Of a DNA stretch of 64,000 nt, positions 33,870 to 45,684 are shown piece after piece. The position numbers and the translations under genes are program-made. Source of the stretch: Poa pratensis (lineage: Eukaryota > Streptophyta > Magnoliopsida > Poales > Poaceae); NCBI GenBank assembly GCA_947311845.1, contig CAMZMU010000116.1, forward strand, positions 4,507,414 to 4,571,413, given 5' to 3'. The stretch's first letter is position 1. The number at the start of each line of letters is the position of its first letter. The notes beneath the pieces were generated by a model. The model ran no database searches and was not told the origin of the DNA. It was given only the letters and a program-made list of their open reading frames with translations.

Positions 33870-34460
33870 TCTCTGCATTTGTCATTGTTGATGGCGATGA
33901 TGATGATATAAAGAAAAAGTGAGTAGGGCCTGAGAAGATGCCCTTCAAATTAACTCTTTCTTGTTCTTCCTTCTTCTCCTCTTCTCTTCTCTTCGGTGGT
34001 GGAGTGTCACTCTGTCAGTCAACCAGCAACATCAAACAGGTAATGTGAAATTGGGCAACAACACTTGGTTTGGCCCAGTCAAGCCCGCAAAGCCTAGTTC
34101 GATCGGGCTAAGTTGGCCTTGTGCTTCGCCCGCAATAGCCAACGCCTCGGGCCCAACTAGGCTAAATTGTGTTGCTCTCTACAATTCAAAATAAGTCTCG
34201 CAGTTTTAAACTAAGTCTATTTTAAAACCGCGAAATTTATTTTGTATCGAAGTTAGTACGCTTTTTTGGGGGGAAACTAGCGGGCCTTTTCATTATAGAA
34301 ACATGTTGCGAACTATATCCCCATGTTATGTGAGAGAGATTATCTCCTAGAAAATGAAATCGTTGGCTCTTCAAAGACGCCGATTGTGTTCCTTGCTTTG
34401 ACTTATGTACAATATTGTTGTCTACCCTTATCCATGTGTTCAGACTTTTGAGTGAACTAA
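33870..34460. other. Upstream flank of the receptor kinase gene
   Basis: It contains a CTTCTCCTCTTCTCTTC tract (33963-33993) and otherwise no recognised feature. Confidence 0.4.
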
Positions 34461-34660
34461 TTGGTTCAATCAGTTTAACACGGTATCGGAGTTAAGATGT
34501 CTTAGGTTGAACACAATGCCAATGCAATATTTGTAGTCTTCGTTGATCCAATGTGTATGGCCTCATGGTGCCTAGACATGAGGGTGTGTTGAAGTATAAT
34601 GGGTGAACTGGTTGGTGCATTCAGTTCAATAACTTCTGGTTTGAGTCTCTTTGGCTCAGA
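34461..34660. mobile_element. Possible copia LTR/primer-site remnant
   Basis: TTTAACACGGTATCGGAGTT (about 34475-34494) resembles an LTR end followed by the copia primer-binding sequence TGGTATCAGAGC. TGTGTTGAAGTATAATGGGTG, about 110 bp downstream, resembles an LTR start, and GTGAACTRRTTGG occurs on both sides. The piece is short and degraded. Confidence 0.35.
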
Positions 34661-35456
34661 GTATACCGTGTCTAATAGGCCCTACGCTTCGGCTCATAAC
34701 TACTGAGACGGCCCCGATCCAACTAGGCTCATCATGTCTCACTATTTTCCTAGGAAACCTAGAGGGTTCATTATCAATTCATTGAGAAGAGTTTTAACAA
34801 ATAATTATGAGACGATGAACTAGTTTTTCATATAAGGACGCCCCGTTGATCCATACGTACGTATTTCTCGCAAATATTCGAATTACTCATTTAGGGGACA
34901 TTGCCATTTTCCATTGAACTACATCCTTTTATGCCAGAGAGACTACCTCAACAAAACAAAATTTATTGACTAAGAAAAGGTGTCGATTTTGGTCCATCCA
35001 CAAATATCACAAGAGATAATTGACCTTGCTCTAACTTTCACATGATCATTCGGAGCAACAATCAACGTTTCCTACCAACGGTCGTGGATCAACAATAAAT
35101 CAAGCTGCGTACTACAGTGCTAAGACATCCATCTCCAAATTCTAGACCCCATGGGTGGATGAGCAGTCCCTAGTGAGGTGGGTCGGTAACTCGACATCTC
35201 CTACATTCGAAGAAAAACTCACAACATGCCGACTTCAGTGTCTTGATAATCATGTGCAACATAGACGTCTACTCACAACATGGTCGACCATGCAAAAGTT
35301 TTAGGTTTGCCTTTGCCCATTCCTTCCAAAACTCGCAAGAATGACCCTATGACAAAGACCCAAGTACAATTGAACCTAGTCTCTCACGGTTCAGTCCAAA
35401 ACCCCGATAACTGGGTCGGTCTTAGGTTTTGCAGCTCAATGCCTGGCCCCGAAAAC
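34661..35456. other. Spacer without recognisable feature
   Basis: No coherent coding frame or element end seen before the hAT terminus. Confidence 0.5.
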
Positions 35457-36244
35457 TATGGGTGGATATCGAGCCAGCTCAGCTCAACTCGACTCAACTC
35501 GTAAATACTCGTTAGTTAACGAACCAACTCAAGTCAACTCGTTAACTAAACGAGCTCCAGACCTCAACTTGGATCGACTCAATAAAGACTTGAGTCGGCT
35601 CGGTAAACTCATTAAGCTCGGTAACAAACATTAACAACATAAGCATGTATAGCGTGCGTAATCCATATTATAACATAAACTTAAATATTCAAACATTTCT
35701 TAACAAATCATTGTCCATAGCTTAAAAATCAACCACATGATAGAACATACACTAGTACAGAACGACACATCGGTAACGGTCCAAAAAACCCATCGGAAAC
35801 GGAGAAAGGGTCCGTGTCCCCACCCCCGATACTGATGTGAAGAGCTCAATGGCAACGGAGTTGATAAACCGTTACCATTATATTAGATCATCACTGATAT
35901 GTTTCATATTAGACACGGAGTTTTGCTACTCACCGTTTCTAATAAGGGTTATAGGAAAAAAAACATGGTGACAGGCTGTGTCGTCGATGGAGCCCCGCTC
36001 CATGCAACTAGACGGCCGCCCGGTCGTCACCGTATTCCTGTACGCCCTGCTTTACAAAAGTTCATCGGTGCGCGTGGCTGGAGCTCTGCTCCTATGGCTT
36101 CACGGCCGCCAGATGAATATCGACTGTCTTCATCCTGCTGCACAAAATGTACTGCTCCTGGTGATGACACCGTGTACGGAGCCCCGCTCCTAGGTCTTCA
36201 CGGCAGCAACATCGTCATCAAGCATCCACCAAGCTCTTGACACA

Positions 36245-36540
36245 ACAAATATTCTTTGTTAAAAACATCAAACAGAGCTACTAAACAGAGTCAATAAGTA
36301 GTAAACAGAGCTAATAAACAGAGAAAAATAAGTAGCTAACAAAGCAAATACATAGCTGAACATAGCTAACTAACAGAGCAAACCGAGCTAAATAAGTAGC
36401 TAACAGAGCAAATACATAGCTGAACAATAGTGCAAACCGATCTAAATAAGTAGCTAACAGAGGAAATACAGCCCTAAACAGAGCTAAATAACAGAGCAAA
36501 CCAAGCTAAATAAGTACTCTAACAGAGCAAATACATAGTA
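36245..36540. repeat. Imperfect tandem repeats in the small CACTA
   Basis: AAATAAGTAGCTAACAGAGC followed by AAATACATAGCTGAAC recurs four to five times with a spacing of roughly 55-65 bp and small indels. It lies between one CACTA end and the gene-like segment. Confidence 0.75.
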
Positions 36541-36629
36541 AAAAGAGTGGTCATTTACCTTAGACGAGGCAGGGTCGCTTTCCGTCGCGGATTGCGTCCC
36601 AGGCGTCGGCGCCACTTTCAGAGGAGACC

Positions 36630-37124
36630 TCATTCCTCCTCGAACACCGGAGCGTCCTCCTCCTCCTCCTCCTCCTTATCCTTCTCCTCTATCGCCGCCA
36701 CCGCCGCATCTGATCCAGGGCCCTGTCCTGGAAGAAGAGACCGGTGTATGGCCGCCCGGAGCTGCGTCTGGAACAACGCCTCCTCGATGGCTTCTATCGC
36801 ACACTCGGCGGCGAAGATGCAGACTGCTCTCTACATCGCAGACGCCCGAATGACACCGTCGGCGCGCTCGCGCTCATAGGCGGCGCAAGAGAGGAGGAGA
36901 CCGACCTCCAGATCAGAGTCCTCATCGTCCGAGGAGGACGAGATCCGGGGTCGGGGCCACCGCCGCCGTGGATCCGGAGGGGATTTGACGGCTCCGCAGG
37001 AACATGCGAGCGTGGTCACCAGGGATCTCGTCCCGGTTGAAGGGAGATCTGGGCTGCGCCTCGGAGGGTGGGAGGAGGAAGATGCTCCATCCTGACTTCC
37101 GTCAGCGCCGGAGGGGTTCGCCAT
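36630..37124 (-). pseudogene. Gene-like ORF in the small CACTA with one internal stop
   Basis: One minus-strand frame stays open for 164 codons from MANPSGADGSQDGASSSS (37124) to a TGA at 36632-36630 except for a single TAG at 36833-36831. On both sides the protein looks real: SSSSDDEDSDLEVGLLLSC and YERERADGVIRASAM before the stop; then AVCIFAAECAIEAIEEALF, QTQLRAAIHRSLLPG and an acidic tail after it. I recognise no domain. It is much GC-richer than its surroundings, which suggests a captured host gene fragment or a CACTA-specific ORF. A GC-AG-like or GT intron could also remove the stop, but none was obvious. Confidence 0.5.
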
Positions 37125-37759
37125 CTATGGAGTGAAGTAGGTGGAGAGAGTGTGTGGCTAGGGTTAGGATCTAGGGAGAGTGAGAGTGAGATACACTGGA
37201 GTGGGATCTATTTATATCGGCACCGCTTAATGGGCCTTCACATGGGAAACGAAGATTGCCCGAACTCTGTATCTGATGTGGGCCTATCAGCAACGGAGAT
37301 ATTTTTTCCTCCGTTGCCCATATATGAGCAACGGAGGTGTTTTCCACCTCCGTTACCATTGTGTCGGGCCCATCGACCAATTAGCGCGCGCGCACTCGCG
37401 GAAGCGCGCGGAACGCATTCTTCCGTCGCCTAACTCGTGTCGTTGCCATAGAGGGGTATCCGATGTGTCATTCTGTACTAGTGATAATTGGTATATATGT
37501 CTTACATGGCTCTAGTGGCTATGCTCCCACGTTGGTATGGACTAAGTATTGTTATGATCTTAGGCATATTACGAGCTACAGGAGTTTAACGAGTACTCAT
37601 AACTCGACTCATTAAGCCTGTTTTCTTAATGAGCTAGAAATGTCAGCTTGGCTCAACTCATAAGTGCCCGAGTTCGAGCCGAGTTTTTGAGTACTCGTTA
37701 AGCTCATGAGTTTCGAGTTTTATTTCCACCCCTACCGAAAACCCCAAAGGCTACCAACT

Positions 37760-37796
37760 CCCCCCCCCCCCCCCCCCCACCACCCCCACCCACCCC
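37760..37796. repeat. Poly-C / C-rich tract
   Basis: Nineteen consecutive C residues, then CCACC repeats. It lies just outside the hAT end. Confidence 0.95.
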
Positions 37797-38214
37797 GCAC
37801 GAACTAGGATAACACCGAAATTCGATATATTGCACATATACATTCAACTGATGACTTATTTTTGTGAAACATTTAACTTTATTATAAGTTTTTTAAAGAT
37901 GGACTTTAAATTAAGGTTGTCGACATGTACTTGGAGTCGGACAAAAACTAAGGAGGTGCATATAGTTGTTTAGAGTGCCCCATGTCAACCTCGTTTAGTC
38001 TATAATAGATAGGGCCCAACCGGGCTATACTCTTTGAGCCACAACTAAAAAAGGTCCCGGACCCAATAGAACCAAAACGTGTTTCACATTTTTTTTTAGG
38101 AAATTCACAAAATACTAGTGGGTAATTATGATGATGATAACCCGCCCAGAAGAACATATAATGCAGCTGCCATTTTTGGTGGTTGAAAACTAATGGAGGT
38201 AGTTGTTAATATTG
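37797..38214. other. Spacer without recognisable feature
   Basis: AT-rich, no coding frame or element end recognised. Confidence 0.5.
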
Positions 38215-40225
38215 TAATGCTAATGCTCTTCATAGGCTTAACGGCACTACTACACTCGCTGCAGTCCCCATGGGGAACAAAACCATCTCATTTGTTTGGT
38301 GCCCATCCCAGTCACTGCCAACACTTTAGGAGTAGAAGGAGCTGACACCACTTTATGTTAATTCAGCGTACTTTTCAACCTAATTAAAATTATTGATTGA
38401 GAAGCAACATCAACTTGGGGTGAAGAGATGATGATGTGTGGCTCACTAACATTTATTTAATTAACAATGTGTGCATGCATATGCCAATTTGCGTCTTTTT
38501 CCCAGTTGAGGGTGTGTGTGTGCAATTGCTCACGAATTAATTATGTTCACCAAATGCGAATGGAATAGTAAAGCCTGAAAGCATGCTTAACTTTTGGGGG
38601 AAATCTTGCTGCTAGAAGATATGGGAATTCTGGCTCAAAGTCAGCTAGTCAACATTCTCTAATTTAGTTTTCCTGGTTTGTAAGAATTTAGGCGATTCAC
38701 CACTAGTGATAGAGCATTTCAGGGTGTTGGCACATATTCTGTACTCGTATTCAAATGTCACTAGAGGAATAGATATAAGCAAGGACATATGTGTGATCCA
38801 CTTTGTTCTTCTCTAGAAGGAGGGATATTTGGATAACGCCAAAGAAAAATGAAAGTCCTCAATACACTCGCACTACATTAATCCATTCATTTTTTCCAAC
38901 TATTGTTTCCAATTCCCGCAGAAGATTCTTAAGGCTCGCGTACAAGTGAGTTGATGACATTTCTCTCTTTTATTGCAGTTCTGTTTATTTCCTCAAGCAG
39001 GTATGCATGACTTCTTATTGGGAAAATAGTTATTCATAACTAAACACACGAAGTACTCGCTCTTACCTCTGAAGAACCGCTTTGCGATCTTCTCGACATT
39101 AGAGCTTTCTTTCTCTGCATTTGCCACACAGTGTGCTATTATAATCATGTTAACCTATTTTGCTAATTATATTATTCGTGCAGATGTTTTTCCTCCTAGC
39201 GGATTATAAAAATAAGTGCAACACGCTTCAGCAACCACAATAAACTACACTCTACACAAAAAGTCGGAATAGTACATAAAAGCCAAACAACATAGAGAAA
39301 CAACGACACGTATCAAAGTCAAACAATTTTTTCTATAATTTGCAAAAGGCTGAATGAATAAGAACATACCCTTTTGTGGTGGTAGGTCCATGGTGATGAA
39401 TCGGTAGTGGATAAGGAGGTGTCCTCTCCTTCCCAATGCGTGTCATGCATGGAAAAGGTAGGTGATGAATACCCAACACACAAGATGCTCACTCAAAAGG
39501 TAGGTGATTAGACTAAACTCACTATGGTGGCCCTGGAGTGGAAAAGGGAAGAAGACCTTGATATGCTGAAAATAAAAATAAACACTTGGTTTTCACATAC
39601 ATGAACATGATGCATACATCCATGTGTTTCTTGATTGGAGAAAGGGATTAGGTCCAGCAGCACACATCAGTGCCGATCATCATTCGCTAATAAGGAAAGG
39701 GTTTTAGGACGAATCGCCACATATGGAAGAGGAGGGCCCACTCTTTTTTCAAACTACTACTAAACTATAATTGGCTCATCGAGGAAGCTGATTAATAAAC
39801 AACATCATTATATATTTGTTGTCAAGCTCGTGCCTCTAAGCAAATTCTTCAGTAATTTCAATTTCTGGCGCTTGAGCATGCTGAGATGTGAAAGATAACA
39901 ACACAATGTCGAAAGGAAGAGTTAGGTATGGGTAAACCTTTTCTCTCTTTCTTTTTCACCGTACGTGGAAACTAACAGGATGCAAATTACAAAACATCTA
40001 CAAATTCAGTGGAAAGAGATGATTGCAGTGCCATTAATTAACAAGGTGAAAAACACCGTCATGTGGCATTAGCATATAGTAGTGGAGGCAGAATGAATTC
40101 TCACTTAGCTCTAATCTTCTTTTTCCGGAAAATGAGATCTTAGACTGGATTGAGTAGCCAGCCTAGCTAGCTACATTGATTAGCTAGAAGCTGCTGAGCT
40201 AATTACCGGGACCAGAGCACCTAAA
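38215..40225. repeat. Right arm (R) of the long inverted duplication
   Basis: This is the inverse counterpart of arm L (21425-26050). It lacks the solo LTR and the Helitron-linked insertion, so it shows the older arrangement. The short open frames inside have no recognisable domain, and the conserved pieces show no codon pattern, so the duplicated unit seems non-coding. Confidence 0.8.
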
Positions 40226-40639
40226 TCTATATACTTTTTTGCTGTACAGATTAGTGATCTTGGCCAAACAGTTAAGGATGCGGTTAGCTTAATACCAACG
40301 CCTTCTCATATCCATTCTTAACCTGTGCACATCTCCCAGGTCTCAGACTACAGCGTGGACTGTTGACTTTAGTACATTTTTTTCGCTCAGAGAATTCATT
40401 TCGGAGTGAGTCCAGTGTGACAAGAGTCAAGACACGACCTTGGCAACCTTAACGGGTTGCTCTGAGTGCACAAAAGGCCCAAATATACATGACGGAGCCC
40501 AGCAATCCGTCAAAATAATTTAGTGGACCGAGTATGCTAGCCCACGGAAATCAAGAGCGCGATGACCGTTTTCTGAAAATAAAGCTGGACTCGATTCCAT
40601 CACATTTGCATTCCGTCCCCTAAAAACAAAAAATCACAT
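40226..40639. other. Spacer, no gene seen
   Basis: No coding exon or RNA gene recognised. The last 9 bases are the MITE target duplication. Confidence 0.5.
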
Positions 40640-41028
40640 GGGAAATTCGCTTTGGCACCCGGGTGCATATGCACCTGGTACTTGAAAAACATATTTGAAC
40701 ATGTAAAAAAAATCTGAAATAAAATTTCGCGGATACATCTTCATATTCTATGTGTTTACAAAGTCGTTTCACCAAAATCTGATATATTTTGTGCCTTGTA
40801 AAAAAGACGAAAAGAAGTGCCGTGAAAAGCCTTATTTTAGCACCAAATTTTGTCTTTTTTATACGAGCCACAAAAAATGTCGTTTTTCATGAAACGACTT
40901 TGTGAACATATAACATGTTCAGATGTATGTGCGGACATTTTTTTTAAATTTTTTGACATTTCAAAATATGTGCAAAATGTATTTTAAATAAAGGGTGCAT
41001 ATGCACCGGGAGCCAAAACGCCACTCCC
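40640..41028. mobile_element. MULE-type MITE (389 bp)
   Basis: The exact 9-bp duplication AAATCACAT flanks it (40631-40639, 41029-41037). The inverted arms contain the palindrome GGTGCATATGCACC at both ends, and terminal GGGA. It has the same architecture as the elements at 1640 and 28242. Confidence 0.85.
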
Positions 41029-41037
41029 AAATCACAT

Positions 41038-41796
41038 TTGCTTTCCTTGCATTTTTAGGAAGCAGCAGGACTTTGCTGCGGATTTTATTAATCATCAACG
41101 ATTGATACACCGTTAATAAGTTTGCTAAAAGAAAGCTACGAGTTCATTGACCCAACTACAAGAAAGATTATTCAGAAAAGTAAACCTAGCTTCCCTGCAT
41201 TTGATGCCAGTCTTGGAAACAGATCGATTCCATAGACCCATAGACATGTAATTGCTGACTTGCTCATTTCTAAGAAAACGTGCATACACAATAGATGAGG
41301 CATCAACCAGCATCAAGTCAACAATATTTCACTTTTGAAGATGTATAATAATGGCACCGACATTGGCTTCCTATAAGTACCAATTATGATGCTTCGATCA
41401 CGAATGTACTGCTATGAAATCTTGCGTGGTAACTAGTGCGTGAATCTCTAGTGTACAAATCTGGCATTTACTGAAAGAATTCGAAACAAGTATACTATAT
41501 CTACATCTATCTAGACGGGAAACATAATTTTAGAGGGAATTCGCCACAAACTTCACACAATGGCTCGGAGAAAACTTATGTCCGACATCGGTAGAGGTAG
41601 CTGTGGGCGGGTAGAGGGGACTTCGGTGTCTACAACGTTGATGACACGGTCTAGCGCGAAGGCGGACCACCAACGACAATGACCTAAGTGTCGTATCGGG
41701 GATCGACGATGCTAGAGGCGAAGGAGGGGGGGGGGGGGTCGGGAGACAGCGGAGCGATAGGGTGGTGTGGTAAAACAAGATCCAGCCATGATAGTT
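41038..41796. other. Spacer with a poly-G tract
   Basis: A run of about 14 G lies near 41727-41740. A GC-richer stretch from 41560 to 41800 has open frames on the minus strand, but I recognise no protein. Confidence 0.4.
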
Positions 41797-42222
41797 CGGG
41801 GATCGAGTTCTTTTCCGGAAAACCATTTCTGCTTCCGAGCTCTAGTGCTCCCTTCGTTTAAAAAAATAGAAGTTTTAAAATAAATTGAAAATAATTCTGG
41901 ATGTAGTCTTGATGTAGCCTACAAAAATGCCAAATCACAACCCGAAGTTCTTTGTATTATGGGCTACACAAAAATGACAATATCTTAAATTTTTGAAGAT
42001 TTGAAACACTATATTCAGATCTATACATTTGTCTTTTCCGTGTAGCTCGAAATACAAAGTATTGCCAATTAAAATTTTGCACGTTTCTAGAATACATCAT
42101 TTAGAATATGCATGATTTGTTTCAGATGTTTTTGACACTTTAAAATATGATTTTTAATTTTTAAACGGGAGCTCGGGAGCAAGAACTCAACTTTTGCCCC
42201 GCAAAATCCCACACCACACCCG
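41797..42222. mobile_element. Foldback/MULE-type MITE, ends uncertain
   Basis: GCTTCCGAGCTCTAGTGCTCC (first 20 bases count) near 41830 faces GGGAGCTCGGGAGC near 42168, and AAAATAAATTGAAAATAATTC-like AT-rich arms mirror each other as in the other three copies. GAGTTCTT occurs in inverse orientation outside both arms. No 9-bp duplication was found, so the borders are estimates. Confidence 0.55.
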
Positions 42223-42440
42223 AATCCCCTCCCCCCATTGCGAGATACCACCCCAGATAACCCACCGGAGAGACCCGTTCCATACACCCGAATCCATCGC
42301 GCAGCCGCCCTCCTCCTCCCCACACTGAATCTGAGCTCGCCCCGTTCGGCGGAGCTCGATCTGGCGGACTCGGTCGTGAATGGCTGCGCCAGGGAGGAGC
42401 GGTACCGGCGGCGGCTGATCCCAGCTGCGTCAGCAGGATA

Positions 42441-45012
42441 AAGTATGTACGATGTTGTTGTGCACGTCAGCAGATCACTTCAGCTTTAGATGAGTTGTTT
42501 TCTTCAGAGATGGAGTACACGTGTGTGCCTGCAGTCGCTATGCTGGCATGCTTAGTACTCACTCTGCTTGCTCCCTGCTATGCTGGCATGCTGCATAACA
42601 GCACAGAAAGAAATAAGCTCAACTGACCCCTCTTCTTGGTCCACTAATTTTGCCATTTCACATTCTGTTCTGCTACTTATCCTGCCACAACATTGTCGTC
42701 TGGACTCCCATTCCTTCATACACATATTGTAGAGATATAACCGATGGATGGATTTGGCCTTGTTATTCGCGTCTTCTCAAGAGTTTGGATTTACTGGCCA
42801 CTGCTAGCTGATGCAAATGGGGCATCTTAGCTAGTTTTTGCTGTCGGTTTTGCTGCATAACAGCGTAAAAATAAGGTCAACTGACCCTTCTTGGTGTCGG
42901 CCATGTGGAATTGCATGTATGTTGAACTGCAACCACTGGTCCAGTAATTTTGCCAGCCCACATCCTGTCCTGCTCCTTCATAGGTATTGTACACATGCCT
43001 TCTTATGCTACGACATAATTGCCTGGACGGACTCCCATTGGTCCATAGATATTGTAGATATATAACTGATTGATGGATTTGGCATTGTTATTCACATCTC
43101 GTCGAGAGATGAAGCTAGGGGCAATGTAGTTTGTCGCTTCTGCAATCCCTTTGTGTATGATAGATAGAAGCACAAACAAACTCTGTGGTAATGTTATGCT
43201 CGGTTGTTTTTCTTGCATTCTAGTACAATTTTTTTAGATTCTTGTGAGATACGTGCAGATGACGTGCCTCCTCCTCAAGATTGTCTATAAGCTGCTGATG
43301 GGCGCTAACAACCCGTGGATGGTGTGGGTGCGACGGTGGTACCTGGGGAATGATGTCCCCCCTCCCTCGACCCCAACTTGGCGGTGCTTCAACTCCCTTG
43401 TGCCTCTCCTTCGCCAGTTAACCATTGTCCGTGTGGGGGACGGCGTGTCCACCTCCTTCTGGCATGATAACTGGACCTCCTTCGGCTCGCTTGCTGCGGC
43501 TCTCCCCGCCGCGTACTCGCACTGCCTTGCTCAAGATGTTGGAGTGGATGCCGTGCTGAGACAGGGGGTGTGCGCGTTGTGCATGCGGGCACGCCTCTCC
43601 CGGCCGCCGCGGCTGAGCTCGGTGTCGTCATGGACGCCATCGCGCGTTTTGTTCCCGGTACCACATCCGACAGTCGGACGCTGATTTGTTCCGCCACCGA
43701 GCGCTTTAAGACCCGGGATGCCTACCGTCTCCTCCGCTCGACGGGGTGCGGACCGCCGCTGAGCAACCTCAACTGGGAGAACTTCTGCCCAGTCAAGGTT
43801 AGGGTCTTCATCTGGATTCTCCGTCATCGGCGAACAAGGACGCGTGCCCGGCTGCATCGACTTGGTGTCTTGAGGTCTCCCGACTGTCCTTTCTGCCCTG
43901 GAATCGTGGAGGACGCACGCCATCTGTTTGTTGCGTGTCCACGGATGCAGGATGTTTGGCGTGTGTGCGCTCTCGCTGTCGCCGCCCCCGCCATCGACAG
44001 CGTGATCGACGCCTTCTCTGCTGAGCACCCTGCATGGGCCCTCCCACTCCGCATGACTGCGGCTGCCTTGCTACTCTGGATTGGCTGGAAGACCAGGAAC
44101 CGTCGTGTTCGATGGTCTTGATACGTCTGTCCCCGAGTTCTTCGATGCCGTCCGCGACCACCTTCGTCTCTGGGTTGTTAGGGCGCCCCGCCGTCTGGAT
44201 TGTGGGCCGCTTTTGGCGTGGTGTGCGTCGCTTCCCTCCTAACCCCTATGTAAAATCTGCTCGTCCCTCCTTGTTTTGGGGATTAGTATGTAAAACACTT
44301 TTTTGAGTATTAATATAAAATTCAGGTGGGCTTTTCGCCCTCCGTTGCTTGCTTTCAAAAAGATACGTGCAGATGCTGTGTGAGAACATCATTTTTATGC
44401 CTCTGAATTTTCGGTCCAATTTCTCTATGCATGGTTGATAATGAAGCAAGCAATGAAGTTTTATTGCTGAACAGAGTTGTATAGTCATTTTCAGTTCCAC
44501 CGTTGTACGACCTAGCTAGTCATAGATGCATAGTAAGAAGCTCAACTGAATATTCTTCTTGGTGTCGGTCCATGTTGAATTTCATGCATTGCACAGCACC
44601 TTCTTTAGAAATTTTGCAACCTAACATTATGTCCTGCTATTCCGCCATAGATATTGTACATGTACCTTCTCCTGCTACAGGATCATCTGGGCTACCATCC
44701 CTTCACTGATGTAATGTAGATATATATCTGATGGATTTGGCATTATATTCACTTTGCCGAGAATTGAGACTAGGGGCAATGTAGCTTTTCTCTTGGAGAG
44801 CCCTTGTTATAAGATAGATTGAGGCACAGAAAAGACTATATAGTGTTATGTAGGAACATTTTTGCATCTTAAGATTTTCAGATTTTTCAAGATATGTGCG
44901 TGCCGTGATGTGTTCTGCGACAATTAGCACCTTGGTATTTTTATTCTGTTTCCACCAAGAGTCAAATTCATGTACTTGCACTAACACATGTGTGTTCCTC
45001 TGTTCTTAACAG
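42441..45012 (+). repeat. Intron with three diverged direct repeats of about 350-400 bp
   Basis: Similar passages start near 42590, 42855 and 44520: CATAACAGC or CATAGTAAG, AAGCTCAACTGA, CTTCTTGGTGTCGG, CCATAGATATTGTA, CTGATTGATGGATTTGGCAT and GGGGCAATGTAG recur in the same order. This is local segmental duplication within the intron, older than the LINE insertion that separates the second and third copies. Confidence 0.7.
43262..44360 (+). mobile_element. 5'-truncated LINE with 15-bp target duplication
   Basis: AGATACGTGCAGATG occurs exactly at 43247-43261 and 44361-44375, and the element ends in a short A-rich tail (TCAAAAA). It encodes the C-terminal part of a LINE ORF2: RVGDGVSTSFWHDNW, then FCPVKVRVFIWILRHRR and CPFCPGIVEDARHLFVACP, the zf-RVT domain. 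Frames shift near 43575 and near 44108, so no intact protein remains. The 1.1 kb length reflects 5' truncation during reverse transcription. Confidence 0.9.
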
Positions 45013-45518
45013 CCGCATATGGGCTGGCTGTCTCTCTGGCACGTCATGCTTCAGGTCGCACAAGGGTGGGAAGCGAATAGTTCCTTCAGCACGTACGCCT
45101 GATGGGAATGCATCAACCAATCGCGAAAATAATGCTCTGCAGTATGGTGGTAATTCCAACCAGAACGGGGCGATGAATTTATCTCTTTTCGCGCCACCGT
45201 CATCGCCCGCATCCTTCTCCAACTCCCCGCTTCCTTCGACCGCTCAGTCGCCTAACCACGTCCTGTCAGTATCCACAAACTCACCTGGTGGCCCGACGTC
45301 TAACTTGTTCTCCGGACGTTCCATATACCCGGTTTCTCATCGTCTATGGGTCTCAGAGCCGCAGGAAATGAGCACAACATGCATTACTTGTCAACGACAT
45401 ACTCTGCTGGTTCAGGACTCCAGGCAGCCCTTCTAGCAGCCTCATATCACCTGCCTCGGTAACTTCGAGGACCGGTCTTTCGTCACCTATCCCTGAGCAT
45501 GATGTTCCTACTGCTCGC

Positions 45519-45684
45519 TGGAAGACGTCCAGGTCTGCATGTTACACGCCATATTCTACCGCTTCGCCCATTCCGAGCAAGAGATCGCTAGGAGTTCACA
45601 ATGGAAGACTTCTAAATCTGCTTGCGACACACCGTATTCAAGGACATCAGCATCAAATATTTTCGAGCTTGATTCAGCTGCTGC
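45519..45684 (+). repeat. Tandem duplication (83-bp period) in a decayed exon
   Basis: TGGAAGACGTCCAGGTCTGC and TGGAAGACTTCTAAATCTGC start 83 bp apart and continue similarly for 40 bp or more. Since 83 is not a multiple of three, the duplication shifts the reading frame. Confidence 0.75.

Larger units (their letters stand above)
35750..37483. mobile_element. Small CACTA element (1734 bp) nested in the hAT
   Basis: The ends CACTAGTACAGAACGACACA and, inverted, CACTAGTACAGAATGACACA extend to 24 bp with a single mismatch; the 3-bp duplication is ATA (35747-35749 and 37484-37486). No transposase is encoded. The interior has direct repeats at 36245-36540 and a GC-rich, gene-like minus-strand segment at 36630-37124. 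Its terminal sequence differs from the large CACTA at 2027, so it belongs to another family. Confidence 0.92.
35457..37734. mobile_element. hAT non-autonomous element containing a nested CACTA
   Basis: The ends are TATGGGTGGATATCGAG (35457) and, inverted, TAGGGGTGGAAATAAAAC (37734). The 8-bp duplication CCGAAAAC is exact at 35449-35456 and 37735-37742. The arms are filled with AACTCGTTAACGAGCT-like short repeats in both orientations, typical subterminal motifs for this superfamily. Without the nested CACTA the element is about 541 bp and has no coding capacity. Confidence 0.88.

Noticed and set aside
34461..34660. Complete copia LTR
   Set aside because: Only partial end-like and primer-site-like motifs; no matching TG...CA borders or duplication.
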